A DNA stretch of 54,399 nt. It comes from JAPLKX01 sp035530195. GTDB taxonomy: Bacteria; Hydrogenedentota; Hydrogenedentia; Hydrogenedentales; SLHB01. The notes beneath the pieces were generated by a model, which saw only the letters and a program-made list of their open reading frames with translations, did not search any database and had not been told where the DNA came from. The first letter of the stretch is position 1. Every line of letters begins with the position of its first letter. Shown here piece by piece: positions 17,396-26,426 of the stretch. A program made the translations under genes and the position numbers. Location of the stretch: assembly GCA_035530195.1 (NCBI GenBank), contig DATKVG010000005.1, positions 1 through 54,399 on the forward strand. The letters are read 5' to 3'.

Positions 17396-18823
17396 TTCAG
17401 GCAGCGGGACGGCATCGAGGGTTGCTGATTTCTCCCAGCTCAACCTCAAGATTCTCAGGGTGAACCCCATCGTCAGATAGGTTGCCATCAGGCCGGCTGC
17501 GTACGAGGGCTGCATGCAGAACAGGCCCATTGTGGCCGCATACCCAATGAAAAGGGCCGCGCCAATACTGCGGAGTTGTGGATCTGTATGGCGGGCATGC
17601 TTCAGGAAATGCCGGATGAACAGCGCGTGCAGGCTGAAAAACAGGATGAATCCGATCGCACCGGTCTGGTATAGGACGTCGATGAAGATGTTGTGCGTGG
17701 TGCCTTCCTGGCCAAGCATTTCACCGGTGCTGGTAACGGCAAAATACACCAACTGGTGGCCGAGACCCGTTCCCATGACGGGCTTCTGTGCGTATTCGCG
17801 GAGGGCCGTGGCATACGCGGTGATCCTGGCGTCCTGCTGGTACATCTGCTGTCTTGCGCGCCTCATCTGCCAGATGTAATCGCTCGTTTCCGCAAACACG
17901 CTGAACACAATTACGACGCCAAGCACCACCACCAGCGCCGCCGGCACCGCACGAACCATAAGCCGGCCCAGCTTCACGTTTCTCATCAAACCCACTACCA
18001 CGAGCGTCATCGGAGGGATGCCGAGCGCCAGCACTATCCCGTACCGCCAGCCGCTTAACAACATGAACGCCACCGCCGCCGCTCCAAACGGTATGGCGAG
18101 GAGTTTCTTGATCGGGTTGGCTTTTGCGGCCACGAGCGCCACCACATAAGCCAGCAAAAACGTCAGCGCAACCAGTTCGTTGTCGCCGAGGATGCGGGGT
18201 GAATCGACGTGCGACGTGAACGAGTGGTACAGCACGCCCGTCCTCATCCGGTTGAGGCCGTACAAGATTGCGCCCGCCCCGCCCACGGCAAACACGTAGG
18301 GCATCTTACGGAGCAGCGAGCCCTTGATAGGCAGGCCGACCGGAATGAGAATCGCGAGCATGTAGACGTAGATCCTGCGAAAATCGCCAAGAGCGTCACG
18401 CAATTCGAGCCCATCCACGTAGACGCCGTTGACCACTTCGACTACTCCCCACGCAACGTTCAACAGAATCAGGCCAACGATGATCCTGTCCACCCGATCC
18501 CCTTCCAAAACAAGCTGGTTCTTCTGCCTCGCCGCCATCCACAAGGCGTACGCCGCCACGCAGCCCACAAGGTAAACGGAAAAATCCGACCCGTAAATCC
18601 GAAAGTCGCCGACCATCAGCGGCATGTCATTTACGGACACCGAAAACGCCAGAACGCACGTGTAAAACAGCATCGTGAGCTGCGGGCTGAATGGAAGCAG
18701 GATCAGACCCGCCACAACCGCCGTTGCGCCAAATAAAAGAAAATCGCTGGTAAACAACAGCGCGGCAAAAACAACCAGGGATGCCCCGATCAGGGCGGGC
18801 GGCGACAAAAGCCTGCCCTTCAA
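17390..18823 (-). CDS. O-antigen ligase/polymerase-family membrane protein
   Basis: A 477-residue protein with 10-12 membrane segments and the family's conserved loop (VMGTGLGHQLVY; TTHNIFIDVLYQTGAIGFILFF: the H-N pair after a T-T is typical of Wzy_C proteins). No TPR tail, unlike the other two members here. It is the third gene of a minus-strand operon: Wzz-like (19949), secreted protein (18852), then this gene after a 28-base gap. It probably polymerises a repeat unit or links the polymer. Confidence 0.85.
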   Translation of the reverse strand: MKGRLLSPPALIGASLVVFAALLFTSDFLLFGATAVVAGLILLPFSPQLTMLFYTCVLAFSVSVNDMPLMVGDFRIYGSDFSVYLVGCVAAYALWMAARQKNQLVLEGDRVDRIIVGLILLNVAWGVVEVVNGVYVDGLELRDALGDFRRIYVYMLAILIPVGLPIKGSLLRKMPYVFAVGGAGAILYGLNRMRTGVLYHSFTSHVDSPRILGDNELVALTFLLAYVVALVAAKANPIKKLLAIPFGAAAVAFMLLSGWRYGIVLALGIPPMTLVVVGLMRNVKLGRLMVRAVPAALVVVLGVVIVFSVFAETSDYIWQMRRARQQMYQQDARITAYATALREYAQKPVMGTGLGHQLVYFAVTSTGEMLGQEGTTHNIFIDVLYQTGAIGFILFFSLHALFIRHFLKHARHTDPQLRSIGAALFIGYAATMGLFCMQPSYAAGLMATYLTMGFTLRILRLSWEKSATLDAVPLPES

Positions 18824-18851
18824 CCGCCGCGGTGCGGGTTCTTTAAGGGTC

Positions 18852-19952
18852 TTAGGGGCTTGCGGCAGGTTGAGTCTCCTGTTGTGTCTGGATCAGGACG
18901 ACGTCGAGAATGTCCAGAACGAACGGTGTCTTTGATACAAACTCGAGCGAGGCGAGGTTGCGGGACTGGCTTGGCAGGGGGAGTATGGCGAGGTACATGT
19001 GCTTCTTGAATGGCTTGTTAAACACGTCGGGATACTCGGCGTCCCATGATCCGATGACGGCGGCCTTTTCGTGGTTGACCGACCCTGGCGGGTAAAAGTC
19101 GAAATCGCCCCGGGCCGTGTCGACGCCGCTGCGCAGGTAGCACGTGTGGGTTTTTGCGCCCTCGCCCTTGGCAATGATTTCGCACACCGGCTCGTTTTGC
19201 GGCGGCGACCCGTAGGATACCGACGAGACGACGGCGATGGCCGTGGCGGGCCCGCGCGTTTCCGAAGGGACCTGGATCGTTTGCCGGGCGTTTCTACCCA
19301 GCCTGAAGCTGGTCGAGAGATCGTGGTAATCGCCCGTAATGGCCGAACTGAGGTTGCGCGCCGAAACCCGGCCAGGACGCAACGACGGGCTGAGGTGAAG
19401 CGGGACCCGTTGCAGGGCGACCGGCGACGTAGAGGCCTGCTGGCGCGGAAACAGGCTCAACACCAGCATGGCATCGCCCGTGATCATCGATGCGATCGGG
19501 GCGAGCGCGAGTTCAAAACTCTGCTGATAAACCGAACCCGTTTCCCAGGCAACGGCATTGGGGCCGGCTTTGACTTCTTCGGTTCTCGAGATTTGGCCGT
19601 TGTGGCTGGCCACCTTCAGTTCGAGCCCGCGTTTTTGACTGACTTCAGCCTCGGCCAGCCAGTAGCAGGTCATGGTGAGGGGGAACGAGCTGTCCAGCAC
19701 GGGGCGTTCGCCGGAAACAGGCTGGCCGTTTTGCGCCAGGTCGACCCCGAGAAGCCGCAGGGCCAGCGGCTGCCAGTCCGGCGAGAATTCGGGGTAGGGC
19801 GCAGCAAACGCCGGCGTAACCGAATCCAGAAGGCGCTTGATATCGACCGATGTGAGGGCCGCCTCGGAAAAGGCTGGCGCAGACAGGATCAACAGGACCG
19901 CCGCAACGGACGCCGGCCATGGATGCCGCCAAGACACCCTCGAGGCGCTCAC
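18852..19952 (-). CDS. Secreted protein of unknown function beside a polymerase (copy 2)
   Basis: A 366-residue protein with a signal peptide (about 15-31, ending SAPAFSEA). It is a divergent paralogue of the protein at 14248-15264: the same order of blocks is seen (LLDSVTPAF; ALRLLGVDLAQNGQPVSGERP; TCYWLAE; NEPVCEIIAKGEGAKTHTCY, then a 'GVDTARGDF' turn; a C-terminal FVLDILDVVLIQ). Two conserved cysteines in EPVC...C may form a disulfide. It overlaps the end of the Wzz-like gene by 4 bases and is followed by a Wzy-like gene, repeating the secreted-protein/polymerase order of the plus-strand copy. No function can be named. Confidence 0.72.
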   Translation of the reverse strand: MSASRVSWRHPWPASVAAVLLILSAPAFSEAALTSVDIKRLLDSVTPAFAAPYPEFSPDWQPLALRLLGVDLAQNGQPVSGERPVLDSSFPLTMTCYWLAEAEVSQKRGLELKVASHNGQISRTEEVKAGPNAVAWETGSVYQQSFELALAPIASMITGDAMLVLSLFPRQQASTSPVALQRVPLHLSPSLRPGRVSARNLSSAITGDYHDLSTSFRLGRNARQTIQVPSETRGPATAIAVVSSVSYGSPPQNEPVCEIIAKGEGAKTHTCYLRSGVDTARGDFDFYPPGSVNHEKAAVIGSWDAEYPDVFNKPFKKHMYLAILPLPSQSRNLASLEFVSKTPFVLDILDVVLIQTQQETQPAASP

Positions 19953-21259
19953 GCAGCGGATCCTTTGTTAATCTGCTGCAGGAACCGGCCGCCGATGATG
20001 GGGGCCGTCACCGCGCCCATCGCCAGAACAACTGCCAGGAACGTGTACGAAAGCACGATCAGCTTGCCTTTCATCGCGAGATCGTCTTTTACCGGCGAGA
20101 GATCGGACAGGCGGTTGAGCCCGACGGGATAGATCGTCTGATCCTCCGTGCGGTGAACGACACTGGCGGTTTCGGCCAGGATCGTCTGTGCGGTGGAGAC
20201 GTTTTTGTAGATGGCGGTGGCCAGTTCCTCCTCGACGGTCAGGCGCTGCTGGGCGTATTCGTGCTGGGCAATTCCCGCCATGAGACTTTTTTGGCGCTGC
20301 GTGACGCCGTCCAGTTGGGCTTGGATCTTCTCGATTTCGGCCTCGGCGCCGGCGAGATCGGCGGCCGCTTTATTCTCGTCGGCGCGCAGTTTCCAATAGA
20401 CCTCGTTGAACTGTTGCGTGACCATACCCTTGCCTTCCACCGGGATTTTTTTCTCCTTCTGGGCATTGGGTTCGAGAAGCCAGTACGCGTCGTCAGACGG
20501 TGACCGGAACAGTTCGATAAGGGGTTTTTCGTCCGCCAGTTTCTGCTGAATGGCAGCCAACTGGGCTTCGGCGGCGGCGGCCATACGCTCGCTGACGGCC
20601 TGTGCATGCAACAGATTGTCCATCTCTTTGAGCAACAGCCCCAATTCTTCCTTCTTGGAGGTCACATCGAATTGGGCTTTTTCTTTTTCCAACGCCTGCC
20701 ACAACTCGTCAAGATTCTCTTTTCGAAGGTCAGCCTGCTTCTTAAGGACCGTGGCCAGTTCGCCATACTGCATGAGGTTGGTGGTTTGGGCGGCTTTCAT
20801 GGCCTTCTCGGCCCATATATCGACGACGGCGCGCGCGCGCTCCGGCACGGTTCCCCACGCCCGCAGCGTTATCAGGGGCGAATAATTGATAGGCCGCGTG
20901 GTCTGGTCCACCACGCTCACCGACGCCCGCAGCCAGTCGGTAAATTCGTCGAATTCCGGCAACTCGTCCTCGGGAAAAATCGCCTCCTCCACGACGGTCT
21001 GGTAGGTTTCGTAAATGACGGTGCGGGAGTTGACCAGCTCGACGTAGATTTTCGGGTTGTAGGCCTCGGGCATGAGGTTTTTGATTTCACCGCCCTGTTT
21101 GGGCGTGCTTGCAACCAAAACGGCCTCGGCATAATACGAGCCCGGCGTAAAAAGAAGCAGCCGGACAACGGAAAACACCAGGGCCACGACCGCTACCAGC
21201 AGCAACAGCCATCTTTTCTCGTAGAGGGCCTTGAGGCAGGCCCGTGTCAGTTCATTCAT
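19949..21259 (-). CDS. Wzz/GNVR-type chain-length determinant protein
   Basis: A 436-residue protein. A membrane segment near residues 15-37 (WLLLLVAVVALVFSVVRLLLF), a Wzz-like periplasmic part, long coiled-coil helices (about 165-345, rich in E/K/A/L with MDNLLHAQAVSERMAAAAEA), and a second membrane segment near residues 400-425 (GKLIVLSYTFLAVVLAMGAV). Such proteins set polysaccharide chain length. No tyrosine-kinase domain follows. The start at ATG 21259 is preferred over an upstream ATG at 21322, because it places the basic stretch just before the first membrane span. First gene of the operon 19949-18852-17390. Confidence 0.88.
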   Translation of the reverse strand: MNELTRACLKALYEKRWLLLLVAVVALVFSVVRLLLFTPGSYYAEAVLVASTPKQGGEIKNLMPEAYNPKIYVELVNSRTVIYETYQTVVEEAIFPEDELPEFDEFTDWLRASVSVVDQTTRPINYSPLITLRAWGTVPERARAVVDIWAEKAMKAAQTTNLMQYGELATVLKKQADLRKENLDELWQALEKEKAQFDVTSKKEELGLLLKEMDNLLHAQAVSERMAAAAEAQLAAIQQKLADEKPLIELFRSPSDDAYWLLEPNAQKEKKIPVEGKGMVTQQFNEVYWKLRADENKAAADLAGAEAEIEKIQAQLDGVTQRQKSLMAGIAQHEYAQQRLTVEEELATAIYKNVSTAQTILAETASVVHRTEDQTIYPVGLNRLSDLSPVKDDLAMKGKLIVLSYTFLAVVLAMGAVTAPIIGGRFLQQINKGSAA

Positions 21260-21462
21260 ACCAGAGCCCCTGTCTTTAAGGTTAACAACACACTGCGCGA
21301 CGCGGCAAGCGTTGGCTGACATTATACTTACACCGGCTGAAATTCACAACGAACTGCATTCCGGCCCGCCCCGCGCGCTTGATTGCTCGACACCCGGGTG
21401 CTACTATCGATCGGACTTGTGGCCGCAAAAACTATTATCAATCCAGCCTAAAGGAGTGCCGC

Positions 21463-22467
21463 GTGCTTCGTGTAGGTCTTGTTGGTTACGGGTATTGGGG
21501 GCCGAATCTGGCGCGCAACTTCAATTCCAATCCCGAGTGCAAGCTGGTGCGGATCTCCGACATCTCCGAGAAGCGCCGCAAGCTGGCCGCACAAACCTAC
21601 CCCCACGTCGAGGTAGTCGCTGACACCGACCTTATTAAGGCGGCGGATCTCGATGTTATCGTGGTGGCGACGCCGGTTTTCACGCATTACGAACTGGCGA
21701 AGTCTGCCCTCGAGAACGGCAAGCACGTCTGGGTCGAAAAGCCGATGACGTCGAATGTGGCCCAGGCCAGAGAGTTGGTAGACCTGGCGGAATCGAAAGG
21801 GCTGACGCTGCTGGTAGACCACACGTTCCTGTTCACGGGCGCGGTGCAGAAAATGAAGACACTCGTGGACGAAGGGGTGCTGGGCGATTTGTATTATTAC
21901 GACTCTGTCCGGATCAACCTTGGTATTTTCCAGCACGACATCAATGTTATCTGGGACCTGGCCCCCCACGATTTTTCCGTAATGGACCACCTGCTGGGCC
22001 CTTCGGCGCGGGCTGTTACGGCGCATGGCTGCGGCCATTTCAACACGGGGCTCGAAGATGTTGCCTACATCACGGTTTTCTACGACGGGAACCTGCTGGC
22101 GCACCTGCACCTGAACTGGCTGTCCCCGGTGAAGATCCGCCGAACCGTGGTAGGCGGGGCGAAACGGATGCTGGTGTGGGACGACCTGAACCCGGAAGAG
22201 CGCATCAAAATCTATGACAAAGGCATGGAAGTGACGACGCGGGAAGGCCTGTATCACGTACTGGCGACGCCGCGAGTCGGCCAGATGTACGCCCCGGTTG
22301 TCCCGGACATCGAGGCGCTCAAAAGCGAAGTCGAGTATTTCGTTAAGTGTATCGATACCCTACAAAAACCCATGAATTCCGGCGAAGCGGGGTTGCGCAT
22401 CGTTAGCTTGCTCGAAGCCACGGACAAGTCGCTCGCCGCGTCGGGCAAGATCATCGAGTTGAGCTGA
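21463..22467 (+). CDS. Gfo/Idh/MocA sugar-nucleotide dehydrogenase
   Basis: A 334-residue cytoplasmic oxidoreductase. The Rossmann motif is VGLVGYGYWGPN at the N-terminus and the catalytic EKP lies in VWVEKPMTS. The GTG start at 21463 is supported by AAGGAG six bases upstream, and it sets the N-terminus directly at the Rossmann strand; an upstream ATG at 21379 would add an unrelated stretch. The next two genes are a hexapeptide acyltransferase and a DegT-type aminotransferase. This trio is known from WlbA/WlbB/WlbC-like pathways, in which C3 of a UDP-sugar is oxidised, aminated and acylated. I infer that a 3-acylamino sugar is made for the polysaccharide. Confidence 0.9.
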   Translation: MLRVGLVGYGYWGPNLARNFNSNPECKLVRISDISEKRRKLAAQTYPHVEVVADTDLIKAADLDVIVVATPVFTHYELAKSALENGKHVWVEKPMTSNVAQARELVDLAESKGLTLLVDHTFLFTGAVQKMKTLVDEGVLGDLYYYDSVRINLGIFQHDINVIWDLAPHDFSVMDHLLGPSARAVTAHGCGHFNTGLEDVAYITVFYDGNLLAHLHLNWLSPVKIRRTVVGGAKRMLVWDDLNPEERIKIYDKGMEVTTREGLYHVLATPRVGQMYAPVVPDIEALKSEVEYFVKCIDTLQKPMNSGEAGLRIVSLLEATDKSLAASGKIIELS

Positions 22468-22474
22468 GGCCACC

Positions 22475-22957
22475 ATGGAATCTTTCAACCGAATCGCGCC
22501 GGACGTGCAATTGGGCGCCGACGTCCAGATCTTTGGTTTTGCCAACCTGTACGGCTGCCGGATCGGCGACAGGACCAAGATCGGCGCGTTTGTCGAGATC
22601 CAGAAGAATGTGAGCGTCGGCCGGGACTGCAAAATATCGAGCCACACGTTCATCTGCGAGGGCGTCCACATCTGCGACGGCGTGTTTGTCGGCCATGGCG
22701 TTACGTTCATCAACGACAAGTACCCCGGCGCCGTCACGGCCGGCGGCAGCCTACAGACCGAAGCCGACTGGACGGTAGTCGAGGCGCGCGTCCACGACGG
22801 GGCGTCGATCGGTTCGGGCTCGACCATTTTGTGCGGCGTAACCATTGGCGCGGGGGCCATGATCGGCGCGGGAAGCGTGGTGACGCGGTCCGTGCCCGCG
22901 GGCGAAATCTGGGCCGGCAACCCCGCCCGGTTTTTCAGGAAGGTAAACTCGGAATGA
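22475..22957 (+). CDS. Left-handed beta-helix acyltransferase
   Basis: A 160-residue hexapeptide-repeat protein (repeats such as LGADVQIFGFANLYGCRIGD, later SIGSGSTILCGVTIGAGAMI and AGSVVTRSVPAGEIWAGNPA). The family (WbpD/WlbB, FdtC) N-acylates amino-sugar nucleotides. It starts 7 bases after the dehydrogenase and overlaps the aminotransferase start by 4 bases (ATGA). Order in the operon matches the dehydrogenase-aminotransferase-acyltransferase pathway. Confidence 0.9.
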   Translation: MESFNRIAPDVQLGADVQIFGFANLYGCRIGDRTKIGAFVEIQKNVSVGRDCKISSHTFICEGVHICDGVFVGHGVTFINDKYPGAVTAGGSLQTEADWTVVEARVHDGASIGSGSTILCGVTIGAGAMIGAGSVVTRSVPAGEIWAGNPARFFRKVNSE

Positions 22958-24060
22958 ACGTGCCGTTTCTCGATTTGAAGGCGCAACACCAAACCGTCAA
23001 GGCGGAGGTGATGCCCTTGTGGGAAGAAATCCTGGACAGCGCGGGGTTTGTCGGCGGCAAACACATCAGCGGGTTTGAAGAGGAGTTTGCGCGGGCGTGC
23101 CGGGCGTTGCATTGCGTTGCCGTGGCCAACGGCACCGTGGCGCTCCAGTTCATTTTCGAGGCGCTCGGAATCAAGCCGGGCGACGAGGTGATTGTGCCGG
23201 TGAACACGTTCATTGCCACGTCCGAAGCGGTTTCCGCGGCCGGCGGCAAACCGGTGTTCGTCGATATGCTGCCGGACACCTACAACATCGATCCGGCCAG
23301 GCTTGAATCCGCCATTACGCCGAAAACACGCGGGATCGCCGCCGTACACCTCTACGGCCAGCCCGCCGACATGGACTCGGTGGTGGCGGTGGCGGGCGAG
23401 TTCGGGCTGTGGGTGGTTGAAGACGCGGCGCAGGCGCATCTGGCGGAGTACAAAGGCCGGCACGCCGGGTCGATGGGAATCGCGGCAGGGTTCTCGTTCT
23501 ACCCCGGCAAAAACCTCGGGGCATGCGGCGACGCCGGCGCTGTTACGACAAACGATCCCGACCTGGCGGAGATGCTCCGCAAACTGCGCGACCACGGGTC
23601 GGCGAAAAAGTATTACCACGACATCGAAGGGTACAACGGCCGGTGCGCGGCGGTTCAGGCCGCGGCGCTCCGCGTCAAACTCAAGTACCTGCCGCAGTGG
23701 AACGAAAAGCGCCGGCAGCACGCCCGCCGTTACATGGACCTGCTCGAGGATGTGCCCGAGGTGGTCCTGCCCGCGGTGCGCGAGGACTGCACGCCGATCT
23801 GGCATCTGTTCGTGGTGCAGGTGGACAACCGCGATTCTGTTCAGCAAGCTTTGGCCGAAAAAGGCGTCGCCACCGCGCTTCATTACCCCGTGCCGCTGCA
23901 CCTTCAGCGGGCGTACGCTCACATGAACCTCGCCGAAGGCGCTTTCCCGGTGGCGGAAGCCTGCGCCCGGCGGCTGTTGTCGCTGCCGATGTACGCCGAG
24001 TTGGACGACGGCCAGATCGACTACGTATGTCAGTGCCTGAAGGAGGTGGTGCGGAAATGA
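22954..24060 (+). CDS. DegT/DnrJ/EryC1 aminotransferase
   Basis: A 368-residue PLP enzyme. N-terminal MNVPFLDLKAQH is typical of the family; the PLP site shows EDAAQAHLAEY and the Schiff-base lysine in SFYPGKNLGACGDAG. C-terminal HYPVPLHLQRAY is also a family hallmark. It would aminate the 3-keto sugar nucleotide made by the upstream dehydrogenase. I chose the ATG at 22954, which overlaps the acyltransferase stop (ATGA), rather than an in-frame ATG at 22831. Confidence 0.93.
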   Translation: MNVPFLDLKAQHQTVKAEVMPLWEEILDSAGFVGGKHISGFEEEFARACRALHCVAVANGTVALQFIFEALGIKPGDEVIVPVNTFIATSEAVSAAGGKPVFVDMLPDTYNIDPARLESAITPKTRGIAAVHLYGQPADMDSVVAVAGEFGLWVVEDAAQAHLAEYKGRHAGSMGIAAGFSFYPGKNLGACGDAGAVTTNDPDLAEMLRKLRDHGSAKKYYHDIEGYNGRCAAVQAAALRVKLKYLPQWNEKRRQHARRYMDLLEDVPEVVLPAVREDCTPIWHLFVVQVDNRDSVQQALAEKGVATALHYPVPLHLQRAYAHMNLAEGAFPVAEACARRLLSLPMYAELDDGQIDYVCQCLKEVVRK

Positions 24061-25187
24061 CGAGCGCGACTCCAAAAATAGCGGTTCGCACGGGCGTCTG
24101 TTATCTGGCGGCAGGGGTGCTGATTGTCTTCACCGCATGCAGTAAACGCTCCGACGACACCGGCGGTTCAGCTGTTGGCGACAATCAATCCGGCGTGGCG
24201 ATGTCCGTGAAAGTCTCGCCTCCGGAACCCCTCCATCACCTCGTCGAACTACTCAAGAACCCGTCGTTTGAAGACGAAGTGGCCGGCGTCGCGCACGGCT
24301 GGCTACCCAATCCAGTCGACCCCCAGTGGAAAACGAAAGCCGGCAAGGACGGCGGATCGGGATTCGTGTTGAAACCTCCGCCGGGCGGCCGTGCGCAGGT
24401 CGAACAGGCGTTTGCGCTGCATCCGTCGGTGGTCGGATTGACGCTGCAGGCCCAGGCGGAAGTGAGGTGTGTCGAGCCGGGTGCACTGGTTCTCGAGGTC
24501 GAATTCGTTTGCGGGAGCGAGAAAAAAGTTGTCCTGCGCGAGAACACCGGCAGTAACCAGTGGCAATCGGTGGTGCTGCAGACGAAACTGCCGGCCGGCG
24601 CCAACCCCGCCAACATCAAGTACCGGGTGGCCGCCTACTCGAACGCCAATGTGGCCGTTATCGACAACGCCAGCGTCATGATGGTCAAAGACGAGCCGGC
24701 CCTGCTCGACGTCGAGTTGCTGGCGAACGGATCGTTCGAGCGCGCCGTCAGTGGCCAGGTCGAGAACTGGGACGTATTGCCAAAAACGGTCGGGACGGTC
24801 GAGCAAACCGAGCCTGCCGCCGGCAAGAATCTCCTGAAACTGGCGCCCCGAGCCGCGAAAAGCTACAGCACCATCCAGCAGGCGTTGGATCTGAAACCGG
24901 GCACGGCCGGGCTCAAGATCAACGCGCAAGTAAAGCTTAACGGGGCCGAGGCCAAAAAGGCCACCCTCATGCTGGTCCGGTGCATGGGCAAGGAAGAAAC
25001 TGTCTTGGCCTCAGCCGAAAACTCCGGCGCTGAAGGCTGGGAGACGCTGGCGGTCAGCGCGGATGTGCCTGGAGCTGAATCAGGGGCCGAGGGAGAGCCT
25101 TCGAGAATCCTGTTCCGCGTCGCGCTCCGGCCCGGCGCCACAAAGCCCGTCCTGATAGACGAGGCCAGCGCCCGGCTGACCAAGTAA
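24057..25187 (+). CDS. Putative lipoprotein with two carbohydrate-binding-like modules
   Basis: A 376-residue protein whose ATG overlaps the aminotransferase stop (ATGA) and is preceded by AAGGAGG (24040-24046). The N-terminus has a membrane stretch and a lipobox-like FTAC before SKRSDD. Two homologous modules follow: each starts with N-x-S-F-E (LLKNPSFEDEVAGVAHGWLP, about residue 65; LLANGSFERAVSGQVENWD, about residue 220), then 'VE/Q-QA-L-P-GL-AQ-V', as in jelly-roll carbohydrate-binding modules of the CBM_4_9 type. Its coupling to sugar biosynthesis genes suggests a polysaccharide-binding surface protein; this is inference. Confidence 0.75.
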   Translation: MTSATPKIAVRTGVCYLAAGVLIVFTACSKRSDDTGGSAVGDNQSGVAMSVKVSPPEPLHHLVELLKNPSFEDEVAGVAHGWLPNPVDPQWKTKAGKDGGSGFVLKPPPGGRAQVEQAFALHPSVVGLTLQAQAEVRCVEPGALVLEVEFVCGSEKKVVLRENTGSNQWQSVVLQTKLPAGANPANIKYRVAAYSNANVAVIDNASVMMVKDEPALLDVELLANGSFERAVSGQVENWDVLPKTVGTVEQTEPAAGKNLLKLAPRAAKSYSTIQQALDLKPGTAGLKINAQVKLNGAEAKKATLMLVRCMGKEETVLASAENSGAEGWETLAVSADVPGAESGAEGEPSRILFRVALRPGATKPVLIDEASARLTK

Positions 25188-25240
25188 CGATTCAAACCCG
25201 CCCAGCGTGCAGGCGAGACGCCCGCACCACAATAAAATGA

Positions 25241-26422
25241 TCACCCCCGGTTCAGCAGGCGCTTGACAAGATCGACATAGACTTTCTTGTGCTCGCTCCA
25301 GCGGTACTTTTTGAGGAACTTCTCCGACGCGACGCGGTGCAGGCTTTCCCGCTTTTCGGGGTTGTGGTAGAGGTCGAGGATGGCGTCGGTCAGTGAATCC
25401 ACGTTTTCCGCCTCGAAGAATTTCACCATCGACTCGTCAAAGAATTTCGTTATCGTTTCTGTTTTCGGCGAGATAGACGGGATGCCGACACTGACGTACT
25501 CGAGCAGTTTTGTTGGCAGCATGGTTTCGGTGCCGGCGGATTTGCGCAGCGGGATCAGCCCGACGTCCGCATCGTGGATCAGGCCCGGGATGTCCTCGAC
25601 CGGCACGTACCCGTCGCTGAACGTGACGACGTCCTGCAGGTTCAACCCCTTGGCGAGTTCTATCAGCCGTTCGCGCTCCTCGCCGCCGCCGATGATACGG
25701 AACTCCATACGCGGGATTTTGTCGCGCAACTTGGCGATCGCCTCGATGCTGATATCGAGCCCGAGCCGGCGCGCCAGTGTGCCGTGGTACACCATCACAA
25801 ACGGCTGATCCGGCCCTTTCACGGGCTGGGCCGGGCGTGGCTGGAAAATCCGCTCGTCGGGCAGGTTCATCAACACGGTGATCTTGTCGCGGCTGATGCC
25901 GTCGCGCTTCACAAGGATGTCCTTGAAACATTCCTCGACCGTAACCACGGCCGTGGCAAACTTCGTGGCCATTTTCTCCTGGAGGAGCAGCGCCCGGATT
26001 GCCCAGTGGTGCTGGTCGGTGTTGAATTTTTCCATGTAAATTTCGGGCATGATGTCGTGCACGTCGTGGATAATGGGCCGGCCCAGCATTCTGGGCAGCC
26101 AGGCGGCGAACGCCAGAAAATCGGGCATGTTGTTGACGTGGATCAGGTCGTAGCGGCGGGGATGCAGCGTGAGGTGGATTGAAAGCATCAGGAAAAATAG
26201 CAGGTAGTCGAAAATGTATTCGGCGAACGAGTTGGGTTTTCTGCCGATGCTGGCCAGTTTCAGGACTTCGACGCCGGTGATCACTTCGTGCTCGGGCTCG
26301 CCCGGTTGACGGCGCGCCAAAAACCGCACGGTATGACCTTCGCCGACCAGCGCCTCCGCCTCTCGTTTCACGCGCGGATCACGACGGTAATTAGTATAAG
26401 CGGCCATTAGGACGTAAGGCAT
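25241..26422 (-). CDS. GT4-type glycosyltransferase
   Basis: A 393-residue GT-B enzyme. The N-terminal Rossmann part contains YDLIHVNNMPDFLAFAAWLP; the C-terminal half has KGPDQPFVMVYHGTLARRLG, EFRIIGGGEERERL and the nucleotide-sugar binding region DVGLIPLRKSAGTETMLPTK with its E-x7-E-like acidic pair. It transfers a sugar to the growing repeat unit at the cytoplasmic face. Separated by 4 bases from the Wzy-like gene upstream in the same operon. Confidence 0.9.
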   Translation of the reverse strand: MPYVLMAAYTNYRRDPRVKREAEALVGEGHTVRFLARRQPGEPEHEVITGVEVLKLASIGRKPNSFAEYIFDYLLFFLMLSIHLTLHPRRYDLIHVNNMPDFLAFAAWLPRMLGRPIIHDVHDIMPEIYMEKFNTDQHHWAIRALLLQEKMATKFATAVVTVEECFKDILVKRDGISRDKITVLMNLPDERIFQPRPAQPVKGPDQPFVMVYHGTLARRLGLDISIEAIAKLRDKIPRMEFRIIGGGEERERLIELAKGLNLQDVVTFSDGYVPVEDIPGLIHDADVGLIPLRKSAGTETMLPTKLLEYVSVGIPSISPKTETITKFFDESMVKFFEAENVDSLTDAILDLYHNPEKRESLHRVASEKFLKKYRWSEHKKVYVDLVKRLLNRG

Positions 26423-26426
26423 TCAA

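Noticed and set aside
22360..24075. 571-codon minus-strand frame over the aminotransferase and acyltransferase
   Set aside because: Shadow of three plus-strand genes with clear motifs; no domain or ribosome binding site of its own.
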